A DNA stretch of 64,000 nt from Pseudomonas sp. (GCF_030690725.1 NZ_JAUYGD010000068.1:62001-126000); one strand, 5' to 3'. Numbered from the stretch's first letter, positions 17,810 to 26,603 are shown. Numbers and translations: made by a program. Notes: generated by a model from the sequence alone, not told the origin.

Positions 17810-18247
17810 TCAGCTGGCGATGCGCTTGAGCAGACGCGTCTGCAGCGCCGCCAGCTCTTCTGGAGTCGCCTTGCCGCCGGCGTGCACACTGAGCGTCTCG
17901 CCGGCATAGCGCGGCACGATATGCATATGAATATGGAACACCGTCTGCCCAGCAGGCGCGCCATTGAACTGCGCCACCTGCACCCCAGCTGGTTCCAGCT
18001 CGTCGATGATCACACCCGTAAGTTTCTGCACCACAGCCATCACCTTGCTCAGGCTGTCGCTGTCGATGTCCAGAATATTGCGCGCCGCCGAGCGCTTGGG
18101 GATCACCAGGGTATGACCGAAGGACTGCGGAAACACATCGAGGAAGGCCAGCACATCCTCATCCTCGTAGAGCTTGTAGCAAGGGGCTTCGCCGCGGATG
18201 ATCTGGGCAAAGATATTCTGGTTGTCGTATTCGCCGTGCAGGCTCAT
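17810..18247 (-). CDS. HIT-family nucleotide hydrolase/transferase
   Basis: A 145-residue histidine-triad protein. The motif HIHMHIVPR (HxHxHxx type) is present in the C-terminal half, with the N-terminal IFAQIIRGEAPCYKLYEDEDVLAFLD segment typical of Hint-like enzymes that hydrolyse AMP-lysine or AMP-amide bonds. GGAGAA ten bases upstream supports ATG 18247; the frame remains open to 18289. It lies alone between a lipoprotein gene and a divergent GST gene. Confidence 0.92.
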   Translation of the reverse strand: MSLHGEYDNQNIFAQIIRGEAPCYKLYEDEDVLAFLDVFPQSFGHTLVIPKRSAARNILDIDSDSLSKVMAVVQKLTGVIIDELEPAGVQVAQFNGAPAGQTVFHIHMHIVPRYAGETLSVHAGGKATPEELAALQTRLLKRIAS

Positions 18248-18382
18248 CGGGGTTCTCCAGTGGGCTGGGGTTGAGATGGCCCCAACCATACCGATTTCTG
18301 CGCGCGGGGAAAAACCTGCAACCTGACCAAATGGCCAATCACCGTTATCCTGCGCCTTTCGCCACCTTAATCCGGAGCGCCC

Positions 18383-19087
18383 ATGTCAGCCCTTGCCGCT
18401 TACCCTATTACGCAAAAATGGCCCGCCCAACACCCCGAGCGCCTGCAGCTGTATTCGCTGCCCACGCCCAACGGCGTGAAAGCCTCAATCATGCTGGAAG
18501 AGATCGGCCTGGCCTATGAACCGCACTTGGTCAGCTTCGACACTAACGATCAGCTCAGTGAAGAATTTCTCTCGCTCAACCCCAACAACAAGATCCCGGC
18601 GATCCTCGACCCCAACGGCCCAGGCGGCAAACCGCTGGCACTGTTCGAGTCCGGGGCGATTCTGATCTACCTGGCGGAAAAGACCGGCCAGCTCTTGGCC
18701 CAGGACCCCGCCACGCGCTACGAAACCCTGCAGTGGTTGATGTGGCAGATGGGCGGCATCGGCCCGATGTTTGGCCAGCTGGGCTTCTTCCATAAATTCG
18801 CCGGCAAGGATTACCCGGACAAACGCCCGCGCGACCGCTACGTCGCCGAATCCCAGCGCCTGCTCGGGGTACTCGAGCAACGCCTGCAAGGCCGTAGCTG
18901 GATCATGGGCGAGGACTACAGCATCGCCGATATCGCTGTGTTCCCCTGGGTGCGCAACCTGGTGGGCTTCTACGAGGCCGGCGAGCTGGTGGAGTTCGAG
19001 CGCTTTAGCAATGTGCAGCGGGTGCTACAAGCCTTTGTCGCCCGCCCGGCGGTGATCAAGGGCCTGACCACGCCGGCACGCGGCTAA
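18383..19087 (+). CDS. glutathione S-transferase family protein (Nu/YfcG-like)
   Basis: A 234-residue soluble protein with an N-terminal thioredoxin fold (LQLYSLPTPNGVKASIMLEE, then NPNNKIPAIL) and a helical C-terminal domain (WLMWQMGGIGPMFGQLGFF, WIMGEDYSIADIAVFPW). The ESGAILIYLAE segment binds glutathione. These features fit the YfcG/Ure2-like class, several members of which act as disulfide-bond reductases. An amidase gene follows 90 bases later on the same strand. Physiological substrate unknown. Confidence 0.88.
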   Translation: MSALAAYPITQKWPAQHPERLQLYSLPTPNGVKASIMLEEIGLAYEPHLVSFDTNDQLSEEFLSLNPNNKIPAILDPNGPGGKPLALFESGAILIYLAEKTGQLLAQDPATRYETLQWLMWQMGGIGPMFGQLGFFHKFAGKDYPDKRPRDRYVAESQRLLGVLEQRLQGRSWIMGEDYSIADIAVFPWVRNLVGFYEAGELVEFERFSNVQRVLQAFVARPAVIKGLTTPARG

Positions 19088-19176
19088 AATAGCCGCCAGC
19101 AACCTATTCAACGCGTACCCAACAGCGCCACGAGAACCGATATGAACAACCCTCTTCAACAGCCAGCGGTGACAGC

Positions 19177-20886
19177 ATGATCGAGGTAACCGAGCTTTCC
19201 ATTGCTTCACTGCGCGCCGCGCTCGAAGCCGGCCAGACCACGGCGGTCGAACTGGTGCAGGCCTACCTCGCCCGCATCGACGCCTACGACGCTGCCGGCA
19301 CGCCGACCCGACTCAATGCAGTGGTGGTGCGCAACCCCGATGCGCTCAAGGAAGCCCAGGCATCCGATGCGCGCCGTGCCCGTGGCGCAACGCTTGGCCC
19401 ACTTGACGGCATTCCCTACACCGCCAAGGACAGCTACCTGGTCAAGGGCCTCACCGCCGCCTCTGGCAGCCCGGCCTTCAAGAACCTGGTCGCCTATCGC
19501 GATGCCTTTACCGTCGAGCGTCTGCGCGGCGCCGGGGCCATCTGCCTGGGCAAAACCAATATGCCGCCCATGGCCAACGGCGGCATGCAGCGCGGCGTCT
19601 ATGGCCGGGCGGAAAGCCCGTACAACGCCGGCTACCTCACCGCGCCTTTCGCTTCCGGCTCATCCAACGGTGCCGGCACCGCCACAGCGGCGAGCTTTGC
19701 TGCCTTTGGTCTGGCCGAAGAAACCTGGTCCAGCGGTCGCGGCCCAGCCTCGAACAATGGCCTGTGCGCCTACACGCCGTCGCGCGGAGTGATCTCGGTG
19801 CGCGGTAACTGGCCACTGACGCCGACCATGGACGTGGTGGTGCCCTACGCGCGAACCATGGCCGACTTGCTCGAAGTACTCGATATCGTGGTCGCCGACG
19901 ACCCGGACAACCGTGGCGACCTCTGGCGCCTGCAGCCTTGGGTCGCGATCCCGAAAGCCTCCGACGTGCGCCCCGCCGCCTATGCCGACCTCGCCGCCAA
20001 GGCCGATGCCCTGGCCGGCAAACGCTTTGGCGTGCCGCGCATGTTTATCAACCAGGATGACGCCGCCGGCACCAGCGAAAACCCTGGCATCGGTGGCCCA
20101 ACCGGCCAGCGCATCCACACCCGAGCCTCAGTGATCGACCTGTGGGAGGCCGCGCGCAAGGCGCTGGAAGCCGCCGGCGCCGAAGTCATCGAAGTGGACT
20201 TCCCGCTGGTGTCCAACTGCGAAGGCGACCGCCCCGGTGCGCCGACCGTATACAACCGCGGCATCGTCACCCCGGAATTTTTGCATGATGAACTGTGGGA
20301 GCTGAGCGGCTGGGCCTTTGACGACTTCCTGCGCGCCAACGGTGATCCCAAGCTGAACAAGCTGGCCGACGTCGACGGCCCGCAGATTTTTCCCCACGAC
20401 CCCGGCACCCTGCCCAACCGCGAGGGCGACCTGGCCGCAGGCATGGATGAATACGTCAACATGGCCAAGCGCGGCCTGAAGAACTGGGAGCAGATCGAAA
20501 CCCTGGCCGATGGCCTACGCGGCCTGGAACACACCCGCAAGATTGATCTGGAAGACTGGATGGATAACCTCGGCCTCGACGCCGTGCTGTTCCCCACCGT
20601 CGCCGACGTCGGCCCGGCGGATGCGGACGTCAATCCAGAGTCTGCGGATATCGCCTGGAGCAACGGCGTCTGGGTGGCCAACGGCAACCTGGCCATCCGT
20701 CACCTCGGCGTGCCCACCGTCACCGTGCCGATGGGCGTAATGGCCGATATCGGCATGCCCGCAGGCCTAACCTTCGCCGGCCGCGCCTATGACGACTCGG
20801 CCCTGCTGCGCTTTGCCGCTGCGTTCGAGTCCACCGGATCGAAGCGCCTGGTGCCACCGCGCACGCCACCGCTGTCGCGCGGTTAG
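19177..20886 (+). CDS. amidase signature family enzyme
   Basis: A 569-residue amidase. The Ser-cisSer-Lys triad can be placed: Lys84 (YTAKDSY), the cis-Ser in GSSNG (162-163) and nucleophile Ser186 (ETWSSGRGPAS). The GGSSGG loop of most family members is replaced by ASGSSNGAG, and the usual GGSIR by SSGRG, so this is a divergent subgroup. It hydrolyses carboxamides; the substrate is unknown. A 12-codon open frame at 19142 ends exactly on its start codon (ATGA). A strong terminator follows the stop. Confidence 0.85.
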   Translation: MIEVTELSIASLRAALEAGQTTAVELVQAYLARIDAYDAAGTPTRLNAVVVRNPDALKEAQASDARRARGATLGPLDGIPYTAKDSYLVKGLTAASGSPAFKNLVAYRDAFTVERLRGAGAICLGKTNMPPMANGGMQRGVYGRAESPYNAGYLTAPFASGSSNGAGTATAASFAAFGLAEETWSSGRGPASNNGLCAYTPSRGVISVRGNWPLTPTMDVVVPYARTMADLLEVLDIVVADDPDNRGDLWRLQPWVAIPKASDVRPAAYADLAAKADALAGKRFGVPRMFINQDDAAGTSENPGIGGPTGQRIHTRASVIDLWEAARKALEAAGAEVIEVDFPLVSNCEGDRPGAPTVYNRGIVTPEFLHDELWELSGWAFDDFLRANGDPKLNKLADVDGPQIFPHDPGTLPNREGDLAAGMDEYVNMAKRGLKNWEQIETLADGLRGLEHTRKIDLEDWMDNLGLDAVLFPTVADVGPADADVNPESADIAWSNGVWVANGNLAIRHLGVPTVTVPMGVMADIGMPAGLTFAGRAYDDSALLRFAAAFESTGSKRLVPPRTPPLSRG

Positions 20887-20893
20887 AAGCAAA

Positions 20894-20924
20894 ACGGGAT
20901 TGCCGCGCAAGGCGGCAATCCCGT
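20894..20924 (+). terminator. strong hairpin after the amidase gene
   Basis: ACGGGATTGCCGC pairs perfectly with GCGGCAATCCCGT over 13 base pairs around a 5-base loop, starting eight bases after the amidase stop. A U-rich run is weak (TCGCTGTATT), but the stem is very stable. Confidence 0.7.
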
Positions 20925-20962
20925 CGCTGTATTGCTGTTAATGTGCAGCCATTGCGCGGCTA

Positions 20963-21166
20963 TCAAAGCAGCACAGCCAACCAGTCAGAAAGTAGCAGCC
21001 TGCCTGCCAGTATCTGGTTCAGACGCCTAAGCGCCTGTGGCGAGCCCAACGCCCGCGCACTGCCCACACCGAGCAACGCCCACAGAGTCATGCACGGCAC
21101 GGAAACCAGCAGGAGTACCAGCGAGAGCAGCGCAACCTGCAGACCCTTACCCTTACCAATCAGCAT
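20963..21166 (-). pseudogene. C-terminal remnant of a LysE/RhtB-family transporter
   Basis: The 67-codon frame begins with two hydrophobic-segment-like parts (LQVALLSLVLLLVSVPCMTLWALLG) and ends with LRRLNQILAGRLLLSDWLAVLL split as in LysE C-termini (FN-x-hydrophobic helix). The usual N-terminal PGPN part is absent upstream on this strand, where the sequence turns to unrelated DNA. It therefore looks like the last third of a transporter gene left after a deletion or insertion. Distinct from the intact LysE gene at 10402. Confidence is moderate because the match is from memory of the family. Confidence 0.5.
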
Positions 21167-21289
21167 GACTCTTGAGGGGACGCCAACCTACAGCCGCAGG
21201 GGACTTGAGACCATCTGCAGCGCTTTGAGTGGAAGTAAATTACCTCGCCGGATACAAACAAGGTTGATCACCCAGACCTTGAGTACCAC

Positions 21290-21439
21290 ATGTCGAAAGC
21301 CTTACTTTTCCTTGTACTGATTCTGCTGTTACTGCTCCTCCGTTCCGACAGCCCGGCGCACGTCACCGAGCATGAGCCCCACCCTACGCATCGGATGCAT
21401 CACAACCATGAAGAAAGAGCTTCCGTTCATCGACTCTGA
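21290..21439 (+). CDS. putative 49-residue single-span membrane peptide
   Basis: ATG 21290 opens a frame for one hydrophobic helix (residues 3-18, almost all Leu, Ile, Val, Phe) followed by a His-rich hydrophilic tail (HVTEHEPHPTHRMHHNH). A weak TTGAG precedes it. It overlaps the first 32 bases of the KAP NTPase gene in another frame. It may be a real small membrane protein, a leader peptide, or chance. Confidence 0.3.
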   Translation: MSKALLFLVLILLLLLLRSDSPAHVTEHEPHPTHRMHHNHEERASVHRL

Positions 21440-23540
21440 CCAGCCCCTATCGAAAACAGATGCACTAGACCAAGACATGCTGGACCGGGGAGGGTTTGCT
21501 GCCGCCGCGGTTAAGGCTCTCCAACGGGTGTCTTCGACGGCAGGGTTTGTGCTTTCGATTGAGGGTCCGTGGGGCAGCGGCAAGTCATCGGTGTTCTCCA
21601 TGATGGAGCAGCTGCTCAAGCGAGACTCACGCAAGCCACCAGTAATCGCTCACTTCAATCCTTGGCTGATCGGTGATCGAGATGCGCTCCTTCGCCAATT
21701 CCTAGCCGCCATCGCGGCTGCAATCGACGTTCAAGATCACGCAGCAAAAGCCCAAAAAGCATCGGCGGCTCTGCTCAACTACGCCAAGGTCTTTGATCTC
21801 GTGAAATGGGTTCCAGGGGCAGAGCCATTGGCATCGCTTGTCAAAGCCGTTGTCGAGTCAGGGGGTAATGCTGCCGGCGGGTTTGCTGACGAGAAAATGC
21901 GCGATATCGAAGGCCAGAAAGAGCGGCTCGAAAGAGCTCTGCGAAAGCTAGATAAAAAGATCTACGTATTCATTGATGACGTAGATCGTCTGTTCCCAAC
22001 CGAAGTCTTCGAGATGGTTCGGATTATCAAGGCTGTAGGTCATTTGCCCAATGTGGGTTACGTGGTGGCCTGGGACCCTGACTATGTCTGCCGCGCCCTG
22101 AAGGCAGTGACAGTGCCCCAGGCCGCCAGCTACCTCGATAAGATTGTTCAGGTCCGCCTTCCTCTACCAGCGATTTCCGCCCACGCACGCTTGCGGCTCC
22201 TGAACAATGCTCTGGACGCGCTACCCGATGCAGCGAGCGCGAACTACTTCAAGAACCAGGATGAGCGGCTCCAGTCCCTATATTTCTATGGCCTTCGCGA
22301 GCTGCTGGAGCATCCACGAGATGTGACCCGGGTAATGAACACCTTGAGTGTTATTGAGCCAGGATTGCGCGGGGAGATCGTACTTGCAGACATTCTAGGA
22401 CTGGCCTGCCTGATGGTTCGAGCCCCCCTCGTTTATCACGCACTGCGAAAGAATCCGGACTTGTTCACGACTCAGCAGACGCCCGTCTATGTGGGCGGCA
22501 AGCAGATCAATCTCGAAAAAGTACACCGGAAAAAGATGAACAAGCTGTTTGCAAAAAGCCCGAATCCAGATGCAGTCCGCAAGCTCGTGCATCACCTTTT
22601 CCCAGCATCATCCGAAGCTAGTGGTAGATCCGTATTCGACCGCTCAATCGACATCGAAGGACATCTAGCTGCCCCTAGCCGCCTGAACATCGCCTTAAGC
22701 ATGGCAATTGGGACCACCGATGTAAGTCTGGTAGAGGCCAGGCAATATGTTGTTAGCCCCCGTAGACGCACAGAAATCGAAGCAAAGCTCACCCCAGAAA
22801 ACTGCTTAGGTTTCCTCGACTTGGTGGGGAGCATCACAAAGTCAACCTCACAAGAGGAGGTCGAAGATCCTCTTGAACTGTGCTTGGCAATTGCCCGTAT
22901 GGTCGATAAAGAGCCTTCAGCCCGCTCTGGCGAGCCGCGGAAATTCTTGTCCATGACAGCGGATGCCTTGGCTATCTCTGCTATCAAAAATCTGATCCCT
23001 CACTCCGGCTTCAGTGCAGGTGAAGTTGCCCTCTCGATTGCGACTGATCCTGGGTCGCTATCTGCAACCGCTTACTTCATGAGCAGGAGTTATTACCGCC
23101 ATCAGGATGACAATCCGCTCGAATGCATTCCCGATGAGCAAAAAACTGCAGTTGAAGCATTTACGAAAAATGCCATTAAGGCAGTGGAAAATGGCTCGCT
23201 TTGGTCCAAATGCGATCCCTCACGTATTCTTTGGACGATCATGCAGTCAGCCCCAAGTCCACTAGCCAAGAAGGTGTTCAAAGCGCTCAAACAGCAAGAT
23301 CCAACGCTAGATCAATTTGCCCTGCACTTCTTGAAGCATGCATTCAGCTCCAACCATGGGCAAAGTTATGCTCTCCCCGATAACTCTGCTGTTGGTAACC
23401 TCGTTGACTCCAAGGAGCTCCAGTCTCACGCAAAGGCTCGCCTCAGTGATGAATCTGTTAAGAACCCGGTACGAGCTGCTTGGAGATCGGTCGCAGAAGG
23501 AAAGCAGCTATATGGCGATGGCACCGTGGCTAACTTCTGA
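21408..23540 (+). CDS. KAP-family P-loop NTPase
   Basis: A 710-residue protein. Walker A GPWGSGKSS is at 53-61 and a Walker B with FIDDVDRLFP at about 189-198, both typical of KAP NTPases (the group including F-plasmid PifA and animal Kidins220). HFNPWLIGDRDAL after Walker A is also a KAP hallmark. The transmembrane insertion found in many KAP proteins is not apparent, suggesting a soluble form. The long C-terminal half has no domain I recognise. GC is clearly lower than the neighbours, codon use differs, and the flanks carry a gene remnant and repeats, so horizontal acquisition is likely. Phage-defence function is inference by family and context. The start at 21408 lacks a strong ribosome site; 21372 is an alternative. 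Confidence 0.8.
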   Translation: MKKELPFIDSDQPLSKTDALDQDMLDRGGFAAAAVKALQRVSSTAGFVLSIEGPWGSGKSSVFSMMEQLLKRDSRKPPVIAHFNPWLIGDRDALLRQFLAAIAAAIDVQDHAAKAQKASAALLNYAKVFDLVKWVPGAEPLASLVKAVVESGGNAAGGFADEKMRDIEGQKERLERALRKLDKKIYVFIDDVDRLFPTEVFEMVRIIKAVGHLPNVGYVVAWDPDYVCRALKAVTVPQAASYLDKIVQVRLPLPAISAHARLRLLNNALDALPDAASANYFKNQDERLQSLYFYGLRELLEHPRDVTRVMNTLSVIEPGLRGEIVLADILGLACLMVRAPLVYHALRKNPDLFTTQQTPVYVGGKQINLEKVHRKKMNKLFAKSPNPDAVRKLVHHLFPASSEASGRSVFDRSIDIEGHLAAPSRLNIALSMAIGTTDVSLVEARQYVVSPRRRTEIEAKLTPENCLGFLDLVGSITKSTSQEEVEDPLELCLAIARMVDKEPSARSGEPRKFLSMTADALAISAIKNLIPHSGFSAGEVALSIATDPGSLSATAYFMSRSYYRHQDDNPLECIPDEQKTAVEAFTKNAIKAVENGSLWSKCDPSRILWTIMQSAPSPLAKKVFKALKQQDPTLDQFALHFLKHAFSSNHGQSYALPDNSAVGNLVDSKELQSHAKARLSDESVKNPVRAAWRSVAEGKQLYGDGTVANF

Positions 23541-23600
23541 AGAACTTTTAGGGCAAAACCAGTAAGAATTGGTCGAGGTGAACCACCAAGTTGTGAAAAA

Positions 23601-23632
23601 GTGAAAAAGGGGACTAAGTGAAAAAGGGGACT
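23601..23632 (+). repeat. two direct copies of GTGAAAAAGGGGACT
   Basis: Copies at 23601-23615 and 23618-23632 (17-base period), with a partial GTGAAAAA just before at 23593. The second copy continues into GATTTATTT. GGGGAC(A/T)GATTTATTT-like strings are, as I recall, common next to IS200/REP-type tyrosine transposase genes in gammaproteobacteria. They sit 60 bases after the KAP gene and may mark an insertion edge. Confidence 0.5.
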
Positions 23633-23723
23633 GATTTATTTATAAGCCAGACAGCCCGTTCCTGACCGAAAGCTGACTACCGCCCACTACCGCGCAACGC
23701 TAACCAGCCTAAGTCGACTGGAC

Positions 23724-24200
23724 CTATAGCCCCAATTGCGACAGCCCCGGATGGTCATCAGGACGACGCCCCAATGGCCAGCGGAATTTGCGTTCGGACT
23801 CCTGAATGGGCAGGTCATTGATACAGGCAAAGCGGTGGGCCATCAGGCCGTTTTCGGCGAACTCCCAGTTCTCGTTACCGTAGGAGCGATACCAGTTGCC
23901 CGAGTCGTCGTGCCATTCATAGGCATACCGCACGGCGATGCGGTTATCGGTAAACGCCCACAGTTCCTTGATCAGCCGATACTCCAGCTCCTTGCGCCAT
24001 TTGCGCGCTAAAAACGCCTGCGCCTCGGCACGGCTGGTGACGAACTCCGCGCGGTTGCGCCATTGGGTATCCGGGGTATAGGCCAGGGCCACTTTTGCCG
24101 CATCGCGGCTGTTCCAGCCATCTTCGGCGAGGCGGACTTTTAAGATGGCGGACTCGCGGGTAAAGGGCGGAATCGGTTGACGAATTTCAGCGTTAGACAT
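23724..24200 (-). CDS. DUF1348 family (NTF2-like fold) protein
   Basis: A 158-residue protein matching the DUF1348/NTF2-like family: ESAILKVRLAEDGWNSRD, AYTPDTQWRNR, RKWRKELEYRLIKELWAF and YEWHDDSGNWYRSYGNENWEF. Function is unknown in the family, though the fold often binds small hydrophobic ligands. AGGAGC eight bases before ATG 24200 supports the start. It appears to be the last gene of a minus-strand run with a small ORF, a reductase fusion and a GST. Confidence 0.85.
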   Translation of the reverse strand: MSNAEIRQPIPPFTRESAILKVRLAEDGWNSRDAAKVALAYTPDTQWRNRAEFVTSRAEAQAFLARKWRKELEYRLIKELWAFTDNRIAVRYAYEWHDDSGNWYRSYGNENWEFAENGLMAHRFACINDLPIQESERKFRWPLGRRPDDHPGLSQLGL

Positions 24201-24245
24201 GGCGGTTGCTCCTGTTTTTTGTAAATGGAGAGAGGCGATAACGGG

Positions 24246-24476
24246 TTATGGCTGCGCACTCACAGCGCGTCGACTGAACCACCGGGGAGCCATTCTTGGC
24301 GTCCGCAACGCGGCGAACAGCTGCTTCAATCCGTGCGATAGCCAGGCCGTCGTGGCGTACGTCGGGTACTCCGCACCGGGCAGCATTTGTGGCAGCAGAT
24401 AGTTCACCTCCCACTCACCTGGCGTTTCCCGCAACGCTGCGGGCGAGTCGTAGCCGCCAAGTATTTCGCTGTTCAT
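24246..24476 (-). CDS. hypothetical small protein between reductase and DUF1348 genes
   Basis: A 76-residue frame starting at ATG 24476 with GAGGTG seven bases upstream; a GTG at 24491 overlapping the preceding stop codon is the alternative. No motif is recognised; composition is Pro-, Arg- and Ala-rich, and there is no signal or membrane segment. The good ribosome site and placement within an apparent operon are the only support. It could be a degraded gene. Confidence 0.35.
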   Translation of the reverse strand: MNSEILGGYDSPAALRETPGEWEVNYLLPQMLPGAEYPTYATTAWLSHGLKQLFAALRTPRMAPRWFSRRAVSAQP

Positions 24477-24490
24477 GTCGCAGCACCTCA

Positions 24491-26551
24491 CTAGAGATCA
24501 AGCACCAGGGGTTGGATAGCGCCGTCCAGTTCCGCCGGTACTGCGCAGCAGATCAACACGCTGTCACTCTCCGGTAGTTGCGCCGGTGGGTTGGGGTAAT
24601 GCACGTTGCCGCTGACCAGGCGCGTTTTGCAGGTCCCGCAAGAGCCGCCACGGCAGCTGAAGTCGGGATTAAGACCCCGGCTTTCCGCCAGTTCCAGCAG
24701 GCTGCCACTGCCCGGTGTCCAGCGTGCTTCCTTTGCTGATGTGGAGAAATAAACCGGCACAGGGGCGCTGGCGGCGGGCAGCTGAATCGGCACAGCAGAC
24801 TGTTCAACGGCTAAGCGCTTTAGCGTCGATGGGCCGAATGCCTCGGCATGGAGACGCTCATCAGGGATATTCAGCGCCCGCAGCCCGTCGTACATGGCCT
24901 GCAGAAAACCGCCGGGGCCGCACAGGTAGAAGTCGTAGTCATCCAGCGGCAGCCGCGCCTTGACCTGGGCAAAGTCGAGGCGGCCGGCGATTTCAAAGTC
25001 ACGGCCAACAACCGCCTCAGTGCCTGGGCTGCTGAGTGCGCGGTGGATATGCAGGTGCTCGGCATCACGTTGCTGCAGCGCCTTGAGTTCGGCCTGAAAC
25101 GGCAAGTCCTCCAGGGTTCTGGCGCTCTGGAATAGATGCACATGGCGTTGCCGCTGCTGCTGAACATTCTGCGCGGCCAGCTCGCGGATCATCGAGAGCA
25201 AAGGTGTAATGCCAACCCCGGCAGCGATCAACACCACCGGACGCTCGGTTTCCTCGCTTAGGGTGAAGCTGCCCATCGGCGGGCGAACCTCCAGCACATC
25301 GCCCACCTGCACCTGTTGGTGCAGGTGATACGAGGCCGGCCCCTGGGCCTTGACGCTGATGCGGATATGCCCGTCAGACGGCGCGCTGGAAACGCTGTAG
25401 GTACGGATCAGCGGTGCCTCAGCACCAGCTGTTTGCAGGCGTAGCGGCATATGCTGCCCAGGGGTGAACGCCACCGCCGACTTATCCAGCGGCTGGAGAT
25501 AAAACGAGCGGATGTCCTGGCTCTCCTGCTGCACCTGGGTCACGCGCCATTGTTGCCACTGTCGGCGTTGCTCGTTCTGCCGCAGTTTCTCGTCCGCGTC
25601 AGCCCAATTACCGGTGGCCAGGCTGGTCGGCGCGTAGTCGTGAAATTCCCAGCGCAGCGATACGGCAGCCGGGCGCAATACCGCCTGTTCAACCTCGAAG
25701 GTCCACAGACGCTCGGCACTTTCAAAGGCGTGGATCATCGGGCTATCGAGAATCAGCTCAGTGCGCCCGGTGAGTTGCAGCAGGTCGCCCGTAGTGAAAT
25801 CGACAAACAGCAAGCCGGCGACAGGGTTGGCCTGCAGGTTGCCCAAGGTGTTGAAGAACAGGTTGCCGGCGTAATCGGGGATGGTCAGCCGATTGCCTTC
25901 GACTTTGACAAAGCCGGCGCGGCCGCCGCGATGTGAAACATCCACCGAGCGACTGTGCGCGTCATGGTCGAAGTAGCTGGCGATAAAGAAGGTGTCAGCC
26001 GCGCGGATCATCTCGGTGGTGCGGGCATTCAGCGCGGTGAAATCCTCGCGCGCGGCGCGCTGCTTCAGCGGCGCCGTAGTGCGGCTATAGCTGCGGGCCT
26101 GGATGTACTTGGGGCAGTTGCCGTAGGAATGCTCGACCGCCACAGCCAGGCCAGCGGCAGACACCTGCTGGATCACCCCGTTGATGCGGTTGCGCCGACG
26201 CGTATGCAGTTCGATGCCGAGCAGGCCAATGGCCTGGCCGGGTTGCAGGCCGGCAGCGGCCGGGTCCTGCGCATCAGGCTGTACAGTCAGTAGCAACTGC
26301 TGCGGATCGGGCGAGGTGACGAAACCTTCCGGCCCCTCAAGCAGAGTCGCCCAGGGTCGCTGCTGTGCATCGACCGCGCCGACCAGCATAAACGGCAGTT
26401 GCTGGTAAAACTCGCGGTGCTGGTCGGGCATGTAATCGCGAATAACCTTCTGCCCGATTACCTCCAGCCGTTCGGAGACGCCGTAGGTTTCCTGAAGCGT
26501 TTTTTCCCCGGCATGCCAGGGCGAGCGACGGTGTTTGGGCAGATGATCCAT
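24491..26551 (-). CDS. PNPOx-like / ferredoxin-reductase / [2Fe-2S] fusion oxidoreductase
   Basis: A 686-residue three-part protein. Residues 1 to about 310 form a pyridoxamine-phosphate-oxidase-like split-barrel flavin domain (FMLVGAVDAQQRPWATLL, GNLQANPVAGLLFVDF). The middle is a ferredoxin-NADP reductase module: RTYSVSS (about 385) for FAD and AAGVGITPLLSM (about 443) for NAD(P)H. The end is a plant-type [2Fe-2S] domain with CRGGSCGTC (about 630-638) and a fourth Cys in VLICCA. Electrons should flow NAD(P)H to FAD to Fe-S to the split-barrel flavin, or in part of that chain, but the substrate is unknown. It lies 52 bases downstream of a GST gene. Confidence 0.9.
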   Translation of the reverse strand: MDHLPKHRRSPWHAGEKTLQETYGVSERLEVIGQKVIRDYMPDQHREFYQQLPFMLVGAVDAQQRPWATLLEGPEGFVTSPDPQQLLLTVQPDAQDPAAAGLQPGQAIGLLGIELHTRRRNRINGVIQQVSAAGLAVAVEHSYGNCPKYIQARSYSRTTAPLKQRAAREDFTALNARTTEMIRAADTFFIASYFDHDAHSRSVDVSHRGGRAGFVKVEGNRLTIPDYAGNLFFNTLGNLQANPVAGLLFVDFTTGDLLQLTGRTELILDSPMIHAFESAERLWTFEVEQAVLRPAAVSLRWEFHDYAPTSLATGNWADADEKLRQNEQRRQWQQWRVTQVQQESQDIRSFYLQPLDKSAVAFTPGQHMPLRLQTAGAEAPLIRTYSVSSAPSDGHIRISVKAQGPASYHLHQQVQVGDVLEVRPPMGSFTLSEETERPVVLIAAGVGITPLLSMIRELAAQNVQQQRQRHVHLFQSARTLEDLPFQAELKALQQRDAEHLHIHRALSSPGTEAVVGRDFEIAGRLDFAQVKARLPLDDYDFYLCGPGGFLQAMYDGLRALNIPDERLHAEAFGPSTLKRLAVEQSAVPIQLPAASAPVPVYFSTSAKEARWTPGSGSLLELAESRGLNPDFSCRGGSCGTCKTRLVSGNVHYPNPPAQLPESDSVLICCAVPAELDGAIQPLVLDL

Positions 26552-26603
26552 GCAATGCGCTCCTCAAGACGGCTGCCGGGAGGCCCGGCAGCCTGTGGCG
26601 GAC

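Noticed and set aside
23878..23890. GTAGGAGC string within the DUF1348 gene
   Set aside because: No REP palindrome around it; coding sequence with a normal protein, so chance.
24193..24414. 73-codon minus-strand frame beside DUF1348
   Set aside because: Overlaps the better-supported frame at 24246-24476 and has no ribosome site.
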